Of a stretch of 20,018 bases of DNA, positions 8,995-17,266 are shown in pieces. This DNA comes from a virus. The stretch spans positions 1 to 20,018 of the IMG/VR virus record IMGVR_UViG_3300001679_000080; one strand, given 5' to 3'. The position numbers and the translations under genes are program-made. The notes beneath the pieces are model-generated. The model did not search any database, had not been told where the DNA came from, and saw only the letters and a program-made list of their open reading frames with translations. The first letter of the stretch is position 1; each line of letters begins with the position of its first letter.

Positions 8995-10787
8995 TATTTA
9001 ACAGATCCTTTTATATCAAGGTTGGGATATTTTAATTCAAATATTACATTCGGCTCCGCGAGGATGAGGCGGCCGTCTGCGGATAACGCGGCATCAAAAT
9101 TATAATTAGATTGAGAATAGAGGCCGCCTGATTTGAGATGAATTTCAACCGAAGTCGTATCTACGACGCCTTCGACTTTATTCAAAGCAGTATAAATATC
9201 TGAAATAGTAATCGGCTCCCCGATATCGTACGCTTGTGAAAAGAGTACTCCCAGTTTGTTGGTACATTTATTGATGACCGTAAATCTATTTGAGTTCATA
9301 TCCATAAGAACCTCATATTTTACTGCAAAATTAACAACCCGGGCATCAAGTATATCTATAGTATCACTTAACATTTTATAATTTAAAAGCCAATTCTTAA
9401 GATTATTCTTGAGCGTAGTGTTTGCCGGCGTGAGTTTACCTGCATTTGTTTCCGAGATAACATATATATTAATGTTTTGCTTGAACTCGTCGAGATCTTT
9501 AATAACGGCCGCTCTTTTAAGCATCCCATACTTCCCGGGCATCGCGTAAGTGAGTGCTTTATAATCTTCAGCAGTTACTGCTCTATTCTGGGTTGAAAAG
9601 TAGCTAAAGGCGCGCTGTTTAATTTCGTCTGCAGAAGGCATTGCTACACTGCCCACAAATTTCTCTTCATTGGAGACCTCTAAAGAGGCTTGAACTGAGC
9701 TTCTCTGGGATGGATTCAAACTGCCCTGATTAGCGAACTTAAAGGACGTCGAGGCTGCCTGTGTGATAGTATTTACTGCTGCATTGACATCGCTGGTAGT
9801 ATTGAATCGATATTGGACTCTAAGTGTAGTATTAGAAGGCCCTATACCAAACTTGTCCGTACTAATAATTTTAGTCGGATCAAAATTTAACTCTGTGGAG
9901 TAAGTTCGGCCGGAAAGGTCTAATACAACTTCTGTCGGATCAGTTACAGCATCCGTAAGCATTGTAGAATCAGAACCATATCCAAATTGTAAAAAGGTCT
10001 GACCGTCAATAGTCTCTACTGCGAAGCGGCGAGCGACGGGCACTGCTTTCAATATATTGGGGACTGATGCGCGCGTAGAAGTAGTATTTCGAATAGCTTT
10101 ATAGACAATATTCTGTGACAGATTGTCAACTTCAAAATATTCATTACCTTCTTTGTCCGTGACCTTGATAACATTACTTATATTGTTTACTCCTAGCGGA
10201 ACTCTTCGGAATCTTTGGAATTCTCCGATCTCTAAATCTTCGATTGTGCCTCTTCCGGAGACTGCCAGGCCGGTCATGCGAATCACATAAGTAGTCGGAT
10301 TGCCAGAGGCGGCGTCTGCTTGACCCACTACTGTTTGGGCCGCAATAGATTTAAAGTCGACGTCGTTAAGAAGTGTGTAAAAGCCGCCGCCGGTGGAACT
10401 AAAAGTTGAGCCGGCTTGGAGGACCGGGATCAATGTGCTATCGGGTCCCAAGCCGGGCGAGGAGGCCGGCACTTCAATATAAAAAGATAGGCGGCCGTAT
10501 GAAGAAGGACTAGTTTTTAATTTATATCCAAGCTGGCGGGAGAGTCGAATTACATTTGTATATTCAACGGCGCTGTCCAAAAAGGTCTCGTTGCTCTGGT
10601 AATCGATATAAAAGGAAAGAATATCTCCGACATAAGAGACAGTATCCAACATCAGCGAACCGAAGGACGCTCTATTAAAATCTTTATAAGTGTCGGGGTA
10701 ATATCGCTTAGCAAAGTCTTCTAAATCTTTACGGATAGAAGCAAAATCTCTGCTTGTATAATCTATTGATACGTTTTTTTTAGACAT
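8994..10787 (-). CDS. 6: Baseplate wedge protein, T4 gp6 / P2 gpJ family
   Basis: 597 residues, close to the ~660 of T4 gp6. The N-terminus carries the family signature: IDYTSRDFASIRKDLEDFAK (~8-27), then YYPDTYKDFNRASFGSLMLD (~29-48), SYVGDILSFYIDYQSNETFL (~51-70) and a conserved LGYKLK (~86-91). The C-terminal half has the usual gp6-like helix-turn KQRAFSYFSTQNRAVTAEDY (~387-406) before the dimerisation region. In contractile tails this protein forms the continuous ring that joins the wedges around the hub, as a dimer with gp7/gpI. The start is the ATG at 10785-10787 with AGGAA at 10797-10801, nine bases away. It lies 26 bases after the gp25-like gene ends and overlaps the next gene by one base. 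This is one of the most secure calls in the window. Confidence 0.95.
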   Translation of the reverse strand: MSKKNVSIDYTSRDFASIRKDLEDFAKRYYPDTYKDFNRASFGSLMLDTVSYVGDILSFYIDYQSNETFLDSAVEYTNVIRLSRQLGYKLKTSPSSYGRLSFYIEVPASSPGLGPDSTLIPVLQAGSTFSSTGGGFYTLLNDVDFKSIAAQTVVGQADAASGNPTTYVIRMTGLAVSGRGTIEDLEIGEFQRFRRVPLGVNNISNVIKVTDKEGNEYFEVDNLSQNIVYKAIRNTTSTRASVPNILKAVPVARRFAVETIDGQTFLQFGYGSDSTMLTDAVTDPTEVVLDLSGRTYSTELNFDPTKIISTDKFGIGPSNTTLRVQYRFNTTSDVNAAVNTITQAASTSFKFANQGSLNPSQRSSVQASLEVSNEEKFVGSVAMPSADEIKQRAFSYFSTQNRAVTAEDYKALTYAMPGKYGMLKRAAVIKDLDEFKQNINIYVISETNAGKLTPANTTLKNNLKNWLLNYKMLSDTIDILDARVVNFAVKYEVLMDMNSNRFTVINKCTNKLGVLFSQAYDIGEPITISDIYTALNKVEGVVDTTSVEIHLKSGGLYSQSNYNFDAALSADGRLILAEPNVIFELKYPNLDIKGSVK

Positions 10788-10813
10788 TTAAATTCATTCC
10801 TGTTTTAATATAA

Positions 10814-11215
10814 CTAGTTTGCGTTATTATCAACCTCAATCTCAAGTGTTGATACAATTTGGAGAGGTATCACTCTAAAAGTTATCTTCATCTTTATAGT
10901 ATTTGGAAAAAGATCGGGATTATCCTCCGGGACCGTAAAGTCCACTTGTTGAATTTCTATAAACGGCAGATACCGCGCAGTTTGTTTTCTTACGGCCGTA
11001 TCAATGTCTACGTACAGAGACGATACTAATTGCTCGAACAGATAGTTTCTAAGTCCAACACCAAAATTTATATCCATCATCCTTTCACCAGGAGCGGTTA
11101 AAACAAGCATTTTTAAGTTTTGTCGTGCTAGTGAAAGATAATCAGTGATAAGATTATAGGGGCCAAAAACATCACTAATTACCAAAGGAAGCTGTACTGC
11201 GATTCCAGAAGCCAT
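10814..11215 (-). CDS. 25: Baseplate wedge protein, gp25-like (GPW_gp25 family)
   Basis: 133 residues, typical of T4 gp25 (132). Residues ~33-61 hold the family core: LKMLVLTAPGERMMDINFG followed by VGLRNYLFE. The PGER and DxxFGxGLR pattern is diagnostic of GPW_gp25 proteins (T4 gp25, P2 gpW). A second conserved part, ARYLPFIEIQQVDFTV (~80-95), precedes the final beta strands. In contractile tails this protein sits in the inner baseplate and initiates sheath polymerisation. The start is the ATG at 11213-11215 with the Shine-Dalgarno TGAGGT at 11223-11228, seven bases away. It lies 26 bases upstream of gp6, matching the common gp25-gp6 (W-J) gene pairing. No anomaly seen. Confidence 0.95.
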   Translation of the reverse strand: MASGIAVQLPLVISDVFGPYNLITDYLSLARQNLKMLVLTAPGERMMDINFGVGLRNYLFEQLVSSLYVDIDTAVRKQTARYLPFIEIQQVDFTVPEDNPDLFPNTIKMKITFRVIPLQIVSTLEIEVDNNAN

Positions 11216-11222
11216 ATATTAT

Positions 11223-11228
11223 ACCTCA
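11223..11228 (-). promoter_or_regulatory. Ribosome binding site of gp25-like gene
   Basis: TGAGGT on the minus strand lies seven bases before the ATG at 11215. The 42-base gap after the 1664-residue gene is one of the few non-coding gaps in the operon. I saw no T4-type late promoter (TATAAATA) in it. Confidence 0.6.
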
Positions 11229-11257
11229 GAATAAATAGAATTAGTTATTGTTTTTAA

Positions 11258-14200
11258 CTAACATTCATTTTCTGTTGATGCTGATGCATCTTCTATTACT
11301 TCCGCCTCGTCGCCGGGCGGCAACGTATCCAAGAGTGTCTTTAGCATTTCTAGTAAGAGATATACAATCCCTATAGGGGTCGGTGTCAGCATTAGCATAC
11401 CAGCAACGGTACCTTTGAAATCGACGCCGTCCAGAGTCATCTTTGGACCAAAAAGAAGATTATTTTCTATTCCGGGCGGAGCATCTTCGGGAATTGCGAT
11501 TGTCGAGAGGCTGGTGTTACCGATGTTATAAAGACATAGGATAAGGCCCAACAGGTCCTCTCCGGTTATGCCAGAATCGGCTAGTGGTCCAGGGGTGTCC
11601 TTAATGGCCTTCGTCATCGCTTGAGATATCTTCAGGAAGACTTCTCCCGTAATGTCCCTAATCATTTTAGAGAGCGCCACGTGAGGATCGATAAGCTCAA
11701 CGAGACCTTTCAGGATCATCAAGGGAGTTTCTTTTAAGAACTTCAAGAAAATTTCTCTCGCCAATGATTCCATGTCTGGCCCTGAATCGCCGGCTGCTAG
11801 CGAATCTACGAAATCATTGTTGGGTCGATTGGGTAGTGGTGGGCGCGTGGAGGCGTCCGTCATGTTCATAAAGTTAATAATGGCGCGCTTGGTTCCCCTA
11901 AAGGAATCAGTAATATCTGTAAAATATTTATTCGTAAGATAGAAGTTATAAATGATTGGAACCATTAAGATTGCATTCTTGTTGAATGTTTGGTTCATAT
12001 ACTTCTGGTATACTGGAGATGTCTTAACGGTCTCTAGAATTTGTGCTCTGGTGTAAGTAGGAGAAATAGGAATAGTAAACAAGACTGCTCCCTGCATAGT
12101 ATTCCTCCAATCTTCATAATACGCTGGCAATTCGAGGGCGTCATGCAGCTCAGTCGTCAGATATACTAGGCTTACTTGTGTGCCGTCGTCGGTGATCAGC
12201 AGTGCTATTCCTTCCGTGGTGATGTCGACTGCATTGTTGACGAAATCTGTAGTGACCATATCCTCGAAGAAGCCGTACTCTGAGAGGAGGCTGGCTCTAT
12301 TAGGAAATATTCGTGAAAGATTCTCGTAGATTTCGCCTTCGTTATAAAGACCTACCACATCCTCCAGGATAACCTCATCAACGCTCTTCTTATTGTCGCC
12401 GGGCTCGATGATGTTCTGGATTGCCTTAATGGTAGAGCGCGGGGTGGTACCGTCCATCCAAGTATATCCCAGGCGTTCCTCGACCAAGAACCTTATAAGG
12501 CCCTCGGTACTTTGCGGGAACTCGGTCCCCTCAAACCCCGAAAGAGGTGTTTCTGGGTCATAAGTATGAGTGATCCCTCCATTTACTAGGGTGGAGGTAC
12601 GTTGGGATAGGCGATTGAAGTATCCGAATATTTCCCTCTCAAGGATATCATTTCCATCGAAACGGACATTGTGGAATGATTTAACGATCTCAGTGATCAT
12701 AAACTCCTTAAACGGGTAGTTGGGGCTAAGAATTTCGTTCATGCGGAATGCCGTAAAAACAATAATATTCTTAACAACAAATTCATCAATAATTGCTTGT
12801 ACAAGCATCATTAGTAAACCAAAATACAATGTATTCCGAACCTTGTCCTTGCTAGATCCGGTGTCCTCGCATGCTGCAGCAGCAAACTCCTTCTTCATTT
12901 GGTCTAGGATCCCATCTGAATCGAAGAGATCTCCAATATTTTCCGGCTCACAGTTTGTATTATTTTTGAAGAAGTTAAGATTATTGATTCGGTCTGTACT
13001 AAATGCACCATTAGCGGCGATGTAAGCAAACATGTTCTGAACAAGACCGCCATATGACTGGGCATAATCATAGCCAATAGTCTCGATTACGTGCTGTGTA
13101 TCAGAAAGATCCACGTTCTGGGCACTCATGACAGGCGCGACAAAATTATATACATAGGGATTCATCGAATAAGTTTGATAATCAGCCTCTTCCGGGTCGA
13201 GTTGATATTCTTCAGCCACCAAATCATTAATGGTGCCCTGAAATCCAGTTCCCAAAACATTATACTTAAACTCCACAAGGTGATCCGTTAGAGGGTCGGG
13301 CTCTAGATATTTGATGCTGCAAATAGTAGCTGCTCCGGGTCTCTTAAACAATATCTCAGCGTCTTTTACACGGTCGATATCATTGCTGGTATAGGTTCGC
13401 GACGGTCCAAAAATATTTTGGGCAGAGCCCGTACCGGGCCAGGGCTCCACAATAAATCTTTTGGGGGTATTGGTGGCATACCCCGCCAGTGATAACGGCT
13501 CAAGTGTCGATATCGCTCCATTCCACGAAGCTTTAAACGCTTCCGGGAAAGCATACTCGACATGGGGTGCACCGCAGTTTGGACCCTCTGATTCCATTGA
13601 TGCCTGGAGCGCGCTGATCTTACCGTCGACTTCTTCTATAACCCCGGGTAATTCTCCTAGGGCAGAATTGATGGCACCGATGATAACCTCCATATTATCC
13701 ATCACCTCTTCTAACTTGTCCATATTAATATCGGCGCATGCGCCATTATTATCATTAATGACCTCAAAGGTAGTGTCAGTAATACCTTCGATAAAGCCAA
13801 ACAACTCTGTAATAAAGTTTAAGACGGATGGGTCGAGGGAGGAGGTCGCAGGCATGACACCCGTTGCAGCAAACGCTGCACAAAGATCTGGATTTATTGT
13901 ATTAACGATAGTCGCGTCCAATAAGGATGTCCGGGCAGACTCTATTGAGCCGGCCATGTAGATCTTGGTGGTGTCCAGAATATTATTCCATAGGTTCGGG
14001 AGGATGTGAGTAGCAACCGGGTTTTCCAAATAGTTTTCACTTTCGGGACATAGGAAATCAATCTTAGGCGCCACCAAGGTTATTCCATTTTCAGCAATGT
14101 CAATAAGATTAGCGATGGCCGGGTTGGCCCCCAAGAGATCAGTGTCCAAACAGATATTACAATTTTGAACGGCACTAAAGATATAATTGTTTATCATATC

Positions 14201-16252
14201 ATTACAAAAAGTAACTGTATCAATTTGGGATGTAAGGCTCCGGAAATAGTTCATTATGGCGTTTCGTGTTATCAGCTTATTATTAACAGCCACGAGGGGG
14301 TACGCCTTATTAAATTCAATAAGTTCATCGATTGTCGAGTCCAGAACTTCCGATGGGCCATTAAGTAGTCGGCAGATTTGTCGAGGGTCGAGGATGCGGG
14401 ATACATCAGTAAAATATGTATATCCCTCTTCTAGGGACAGATCATATTGCGCCATCTGTTGTTCCATAAGATCCTCAAGATTTGGAATGTCCAAGGCAGC
14501 ATGCGCAGCTCTCTCTCGAATCTCTCTACCCAAATCAACAGCGCCGGCAAGGTCTTTAAGAATTTCCCCGCAATTCAGCTGAATCATTTCTGCGAGAGAT
14601 TTAATAATCTCGAAACCAGCGTTCGCTAAAGCATTGAGAATGATATCTTTAATTCGTTGAGAAAGTGGAGGCGACCCGGAGACGGAGAAATAGGCGCCGG
14701 GATTCTTAAGACCCTTTGACATATTCGGTCGCTCAATATTGAGTTCTCCGCTTGGCTTTATAGGATCATTGCGAAGGCTTGAGGCTGTTTCTACTAATGA
14801 ATTTTTAACCGCTGTAGTGATTCTAGATGCTGTTGCTCCAAGGCCCAAGGTAAGGCATATTAAAGCCTCCTTTGCCATTTCTTGAATTCCAAACTGTGAG
14901 AGTACCGCATTGACGGCTCGGCCTTCCTTCGTAAGGTTGGGCCCAAATAAAGGAAAGTTAAAATTGAGGATATCATCAATAATTTTAACAGTTTGAATTC
15001 CGGCTTTGATCTTTGTAGCCTTTTGTTTTTGAAGAATTCTCTTAGTAATTTCTGGATCCGCGGCTGTTTGTTCCAGTTGCTGCACTTCCTCGGCAGTCAT
15101 AATGGTAGAAAATAAGTTTTCGAGATGTCCTATATCATTCGCATCCACTAAATTATCAGAGGGTCTGTTACCAAAAATATTATTCCCCGGAGTGAGGGAT
15201 CCAGGAATATCTCCGATCTGAGGTGTGAACGACGGGCCTGTACCCATTCCTAATGTTTTAAAAAATTGCGTTATAGAGCTTTGGCCCGTTAGCCCAGAGT
15301 CTTGAGACGAGTTCTGGAGGATTTGATCGTAATTTTTAAGAACTCCCAATGTGAGAGGATCGTGGAACATAGGGTTGTATTTAACATTTGATATAAACCC
15401 CACTGTAGCTGGCTCGGTTTCAGACGCGGTAATATTAAGAATAAAGTATTCAATGGATATAATTTGTGGGTGGAGAAGATCCTCATTAAAGTAAACTGTA
15501 ATAGAATCAGTATCATAGGCCGCCGGGGGTGGGGAAGCTTCATCAGAACGAATTGAATCATATATAACTTGCAGAATAGTATTGATGATCATCGAAGTTC
15601 CCGATTGCAATCCATTAAAATCAACCGGAGTGTTGGCAATATTCTGCATCGCCCTACCGAATTCACCGAAGCCATCCAGGACTCCTGTCATCCGTTCCGT
15701 TGCGTTGGGCATTGTCACCATCTGAAAAGTTGTCTGTGCGCCGACTGTACCAGCGGATCTCTCGGTTGCGAATACTTCTATTGAGTATTGCATATCGGGA
15801 AGTTGCTGTGCTTCTTCCGCTGTCGTTCTTTTCAGGGAAAAATCAATATCGCTTTCCATGACAACTTTAAGTCGAGGATTCGAGCCAGGGAAAGGTAATA
15901 ACAACTCAGTCCTTTTCACACTCAAACTATCATATATTTCTTGTCGAAGTGTTTCATAGTAAGGTTTAAACGAAGCTATTTCTTCAAGTAGGCTCGACTC
16001 TATCGCGACTTTGCCGTCCATTAGAAAAGGATAATACTCAGGAAAATAATGGGTTATGAAAGCATCAGTTGCTCGATTATAAATTATTACGTTATCGATG
16101 GCAGCTGCTTTATTATTAGCGCCATTTGTATCAAGAATGTGGACCCGATAGATTGCAGCTGCCGATGCATAATACGGAATCATAAATTTATTCTTTTTGA
16201 ATTTATTGTCGTCGAGTATATTTCCCAATTCGGGAGGTAGAGATGAACCCAT
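11258..16252 (-). CDS. Very large virion structural protein of unknown family (baseplate module)
   Basis: 1664 residues. I recognise no catalytic motif or named domain. The N-terminal ~300 residues look mixed alpha/beta; much of the rest is helical. Residues ~845-890 form a heptad-like helical segment (LEEVMDNMEVIIGAINSALG onward). Hydrophobic stretches lie at ~455-480, ~1137-1167 (FGLLMMLVQAIIDEFVVKNI) and ~1614-1645, the last followed by an acidic Ser/Thr-rich tail. About residue 698 there is a CNIC (CxxC) pair with further scattered cysteines. It sits between the spike-like protein and gp25, starts two bases after the previous stop (AAGG about 11 bases before the ATG), and is clearly part of the baseplate operon. 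It might be a large hub or wedge scaffold, or a membrane-interacting protein delivered with the spike. A tape-measure role is less likely because the repeats and position are wrong. Function unassigned. Confidence 0.85.
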   Translation of the reverse strand: MGSSLPPELGNILDDNKFKKNKFMIPYYASAAAIYRVHILDTNGANNKAAAIDNVIIYNRATDAFITHYFPEYYPFLMDGKVAIESSLLEEIASFKPYYETLRQEIYDSLSVKRTELLLPFPGSNPRLKVVMESDIDFSLKRTTAEEAQQLPDMQYSIEVFATERSAGTVGAQTTFQMVTMPNATERMTGVLDGFGEFGRAMQNIANTPVDFNGLQSGTSMIINTILQVIYDSIRSDEASPPPAAYDTDSITVYFNEDLLHPQIISIEYFILNITASETEPATVGFISNVKYNPMFHDPLTLGVLKNYDQILQNSSQDSGLTGQSSITQFFKTLGMGTGPSFTPQIGDIPGSLTPGNNIFGNRPSDNLVDANDIGHLENLFSTIMTAEEVQQLEQTAADPEITKRILQKQKATKIKAGIQTVKIIDDILNFNFPLFGPNLTKEGRAVNAVLSQFGIQEMAKEALICLTLGLGATASRITTAVKNSLVETASSLRNDPIKPSGELNIERPNMSKGLKNPGAYFSVSGSPPLSQRIKDIILNALANAGFEIIKSLAEMIQLNCGEILKDLAGAVDLGREIRERAAHAALDIPNLEDLMEQQMAQYDLSLEEGYTYFTDVSRILDPRQICRLLNGPSEVLDSTIDELIEFNKAYPLVAVNNKLITRNAIMNYFRSLTSQIDTVTFCNDMINNYIFSAVQNCNICLDTDLLGANPAIANLIDIAENGITLVAPKIDFLCPESENYLENPVATHILPNLWNNILDTTKIYMAGSIESARTSLLDATIVNTINPDLCAAFAATGVMPATSSLDPSVLNFITELFGFIEGITDTTFEVINDNNGACADINMDKLEEVMDNMEVIIGAINSALGELPGVIEEVDGKISALQASMESEGPNCGAPHVEYAFPEAFKASWNGAISTLEPLSLAGYATNTPKRFIVEPWPGTGSAQNIFGPSRTYTSNDIDRVKDAEILFKRPGAATICSIKYLEPDPLTDHLVEFKYNVLGTGFQGTINDLVAEEYQLDPEEADYQTYSMNPYVYNFVAPVMSAQNVDLSDTQHVIETIGYDYAQSYGGLVQNMFAYIAANGAFSTDRINNLNFFKNNTNCEPENIGDLFDSDGILDQMKKEFAAAACEDTGSSKDKVRNTLYFGLLMMLVQAIIDEFVVKNIIVFTAFRMNEILSPNYPFKEFMITEIVKSFHNVRFDGNDILEREIFGYFNRLSQRTSTLVNGGITHTYDPETPLSGFEGTEFPQSTEGLIRFLVEERLGYTWMDGTTPRSTIKAIQNIIEPGDNKKSVDEVILEDVVGLYNEGEIYENLSRIFPNRASLLSEYGFFEDMVTTDFVNNAVDITTEGIALLITDDGTQVSLVYLTTELHDALELPAYYEDWRNTMQGAVLFTIPISPTYTRAQILETVKTSPVYQKYMNQTFNKNAILMVPIIYNFYLTNKYFTDITDSFRGTKRAIINFMNMTDASTRPPLPNRPNNDFVDSLAAGDSGPDMESLAREIFLKFLKETPLMILKGLVELIDPHVALSKMIRDITGEVFLKISQAMTKAIKDTPGPLADSGITGEDLLGLILCLYNIGNTSLSTIAIPEDAPPGIENNLLFGPKMTLDGVDFKGTVAGMLMLTPTPIGIVYLLLEMLKTLLDTLPPGDEAEVIEDASASTENEC

Positions 16253-16254
16253 TG

Positions 16255-17241
16255 TTAATTCGCCTTATTGTATAAACTTAAGATATATTTCTTGCTCTTG
16301 GCACCACCACCATTAGAAAGGTAATCGTTAATTACGCCGGCCGTATCTAGGGGCGCATCTAACATCTGTGGTACCAGACAATTAAGAGTTTCATTAACCG
16401 CACATTCCACGCCTGCCATCATTGTTCTTTTAAAGTCCGGAGCGCTTTCTGATCCATAGAAGGCGGTCATGTGTGTGTGCGTCTGGACTGCTCTGAAAAA
16501 GTCTTGATCATACTGTAGTTTGTTTTCTACAATTGTTGCCAGGTTAGTAATCATTTGTATGATGCCTTCTAGGCACTCTACAAGGTTTTCTCCCTTAACC
16601 ATAGATTGAAGGCCCTCGTCATCATTCATGGCAATTAGATTAATTCCATAACTCTTCTTGAGTGAATTGGAAAGTTCTCCTCCTTGGGAGTTAAAACTAT
16701 CAGTACGAGTGACGAGCTTTATATTCTCCCGGGCGATGAGGCGTACTGTGTCAGCCTTAAGCGCAACAGTGGATCGGGGAGCTTCAAAGGATGTATTGCC
16801 TACGGCGCCCTTTACCAAGCCAAAATAAGTGTCTACATCAGCCTTTTGTGAAATGTAGACCCGGGCCGAGTCGAGTTTAAAGTCGGGATTCACCACTGTT
16901 TCTTCATTCTTCTTGTTTCTCTTTTTGGCACACCAGCCCCTAGTGCCGGCAACTATATCAATCGCTGCGCAGTGAGACTGTCCTTTGCCGCCAAAGCCTG
17001 TGAATCGATTGGTGGTTCTATCTTTGCCGAAACGAATGGAAGCATTCCCCTTTTTAATAAGGCGCTCATTTGGAAGTATCATAAGATTGGGGGCGTCAAA
17101 CTGGTCCCCGTCTGCTGCAGCAATACCCAAGATGTCAGCCTCTGCCTCAGGAAGGGCAGCAATCTTTTTTTGCACTTCTTTCGGTAGATCTTTAATATCT
17201 ATGGCAGCTTTAGTTTTTACTCGTTTGCAATCATCACTCAT
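16255..17241 (-). CDS. Putative baseplate central spike protein (gp5 C-terminal-like)
   Basis: 328 residues. Residues ~56-100 (PNERLIKKGNASIRFGKDR to AAIDIVAGT) and ~124-210 (ARVYISQKADVDTYFG, then KADTVRLIARENIKLVTRT, then YGINLIAMNDDEGLQ) alternate short beta strands in the way of a triple-stranded beta-helix spike, as in T4 gp5 C-terminal or P2 gpV-like proteins. A helix (~218-250) follows, then THTHMTAFYGS with H255-x-H257. HxH motifs bind iron at the tip of P2 gpV and phi92 gp138, so a metal site is possible here, although the motif is not at the very C-terminus. The gene follows the hub lysozyme by 25 bases with a strong AAGAGGA seven bases before its ATG. Together these two genes would replace a single T4-type gp5. 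The spike role is an inference from fold style and context. Confidence 0.75.
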   Translation of the reverse strand: MSDDCKRVKTKAAIDIKDLPKEVQKKIAALPEAEADILGIAAADGDQFDAPNLMILPNERLIKKGNASIRFGKDRTTNRFTGFGGKGQSHCAAIDIVAGTRGWCAKKRNKKNEETVVNPDFKLDSARVYISQKADVDTYFGLVKGAVGNTSFEAPRSTVALKADTVRLIARENIKLVTRTDSFNSQGGELSNSLKKSYGINLIAMNDDEGLQSMVKGENLVECLEGIIQMITNLATIVENKLQYDQDFFRAVQTHTHMTAFYGSESAPDFKRTMMAGVECAVNETLNCLVPQMLDAPLDTAGVINDYLSNGGGAKSKKYILSLYNKAN

Positions 17242-17248
17242 TTTTATA

Positions 17249-17255
17249 TCCTCTT
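17249..17255 (-). promoter_or_regulatory. Ribosome binding site of spike-like gene
   Basis: AAGAGGA on the minus strand lies seven bases before the ATG at 17241. It is the strongest Shine-Dalgarno in the operon and supports this start. Confidence 0.65.
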
Positions 17256-17266
17256 CATTTGTTCTA

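Noticed and set aside
13461-13961. Plus-strand frame of 166 codons
   Set aside because: Antisense to the 1664-residue gene, with no ribosome site or recognisable product.
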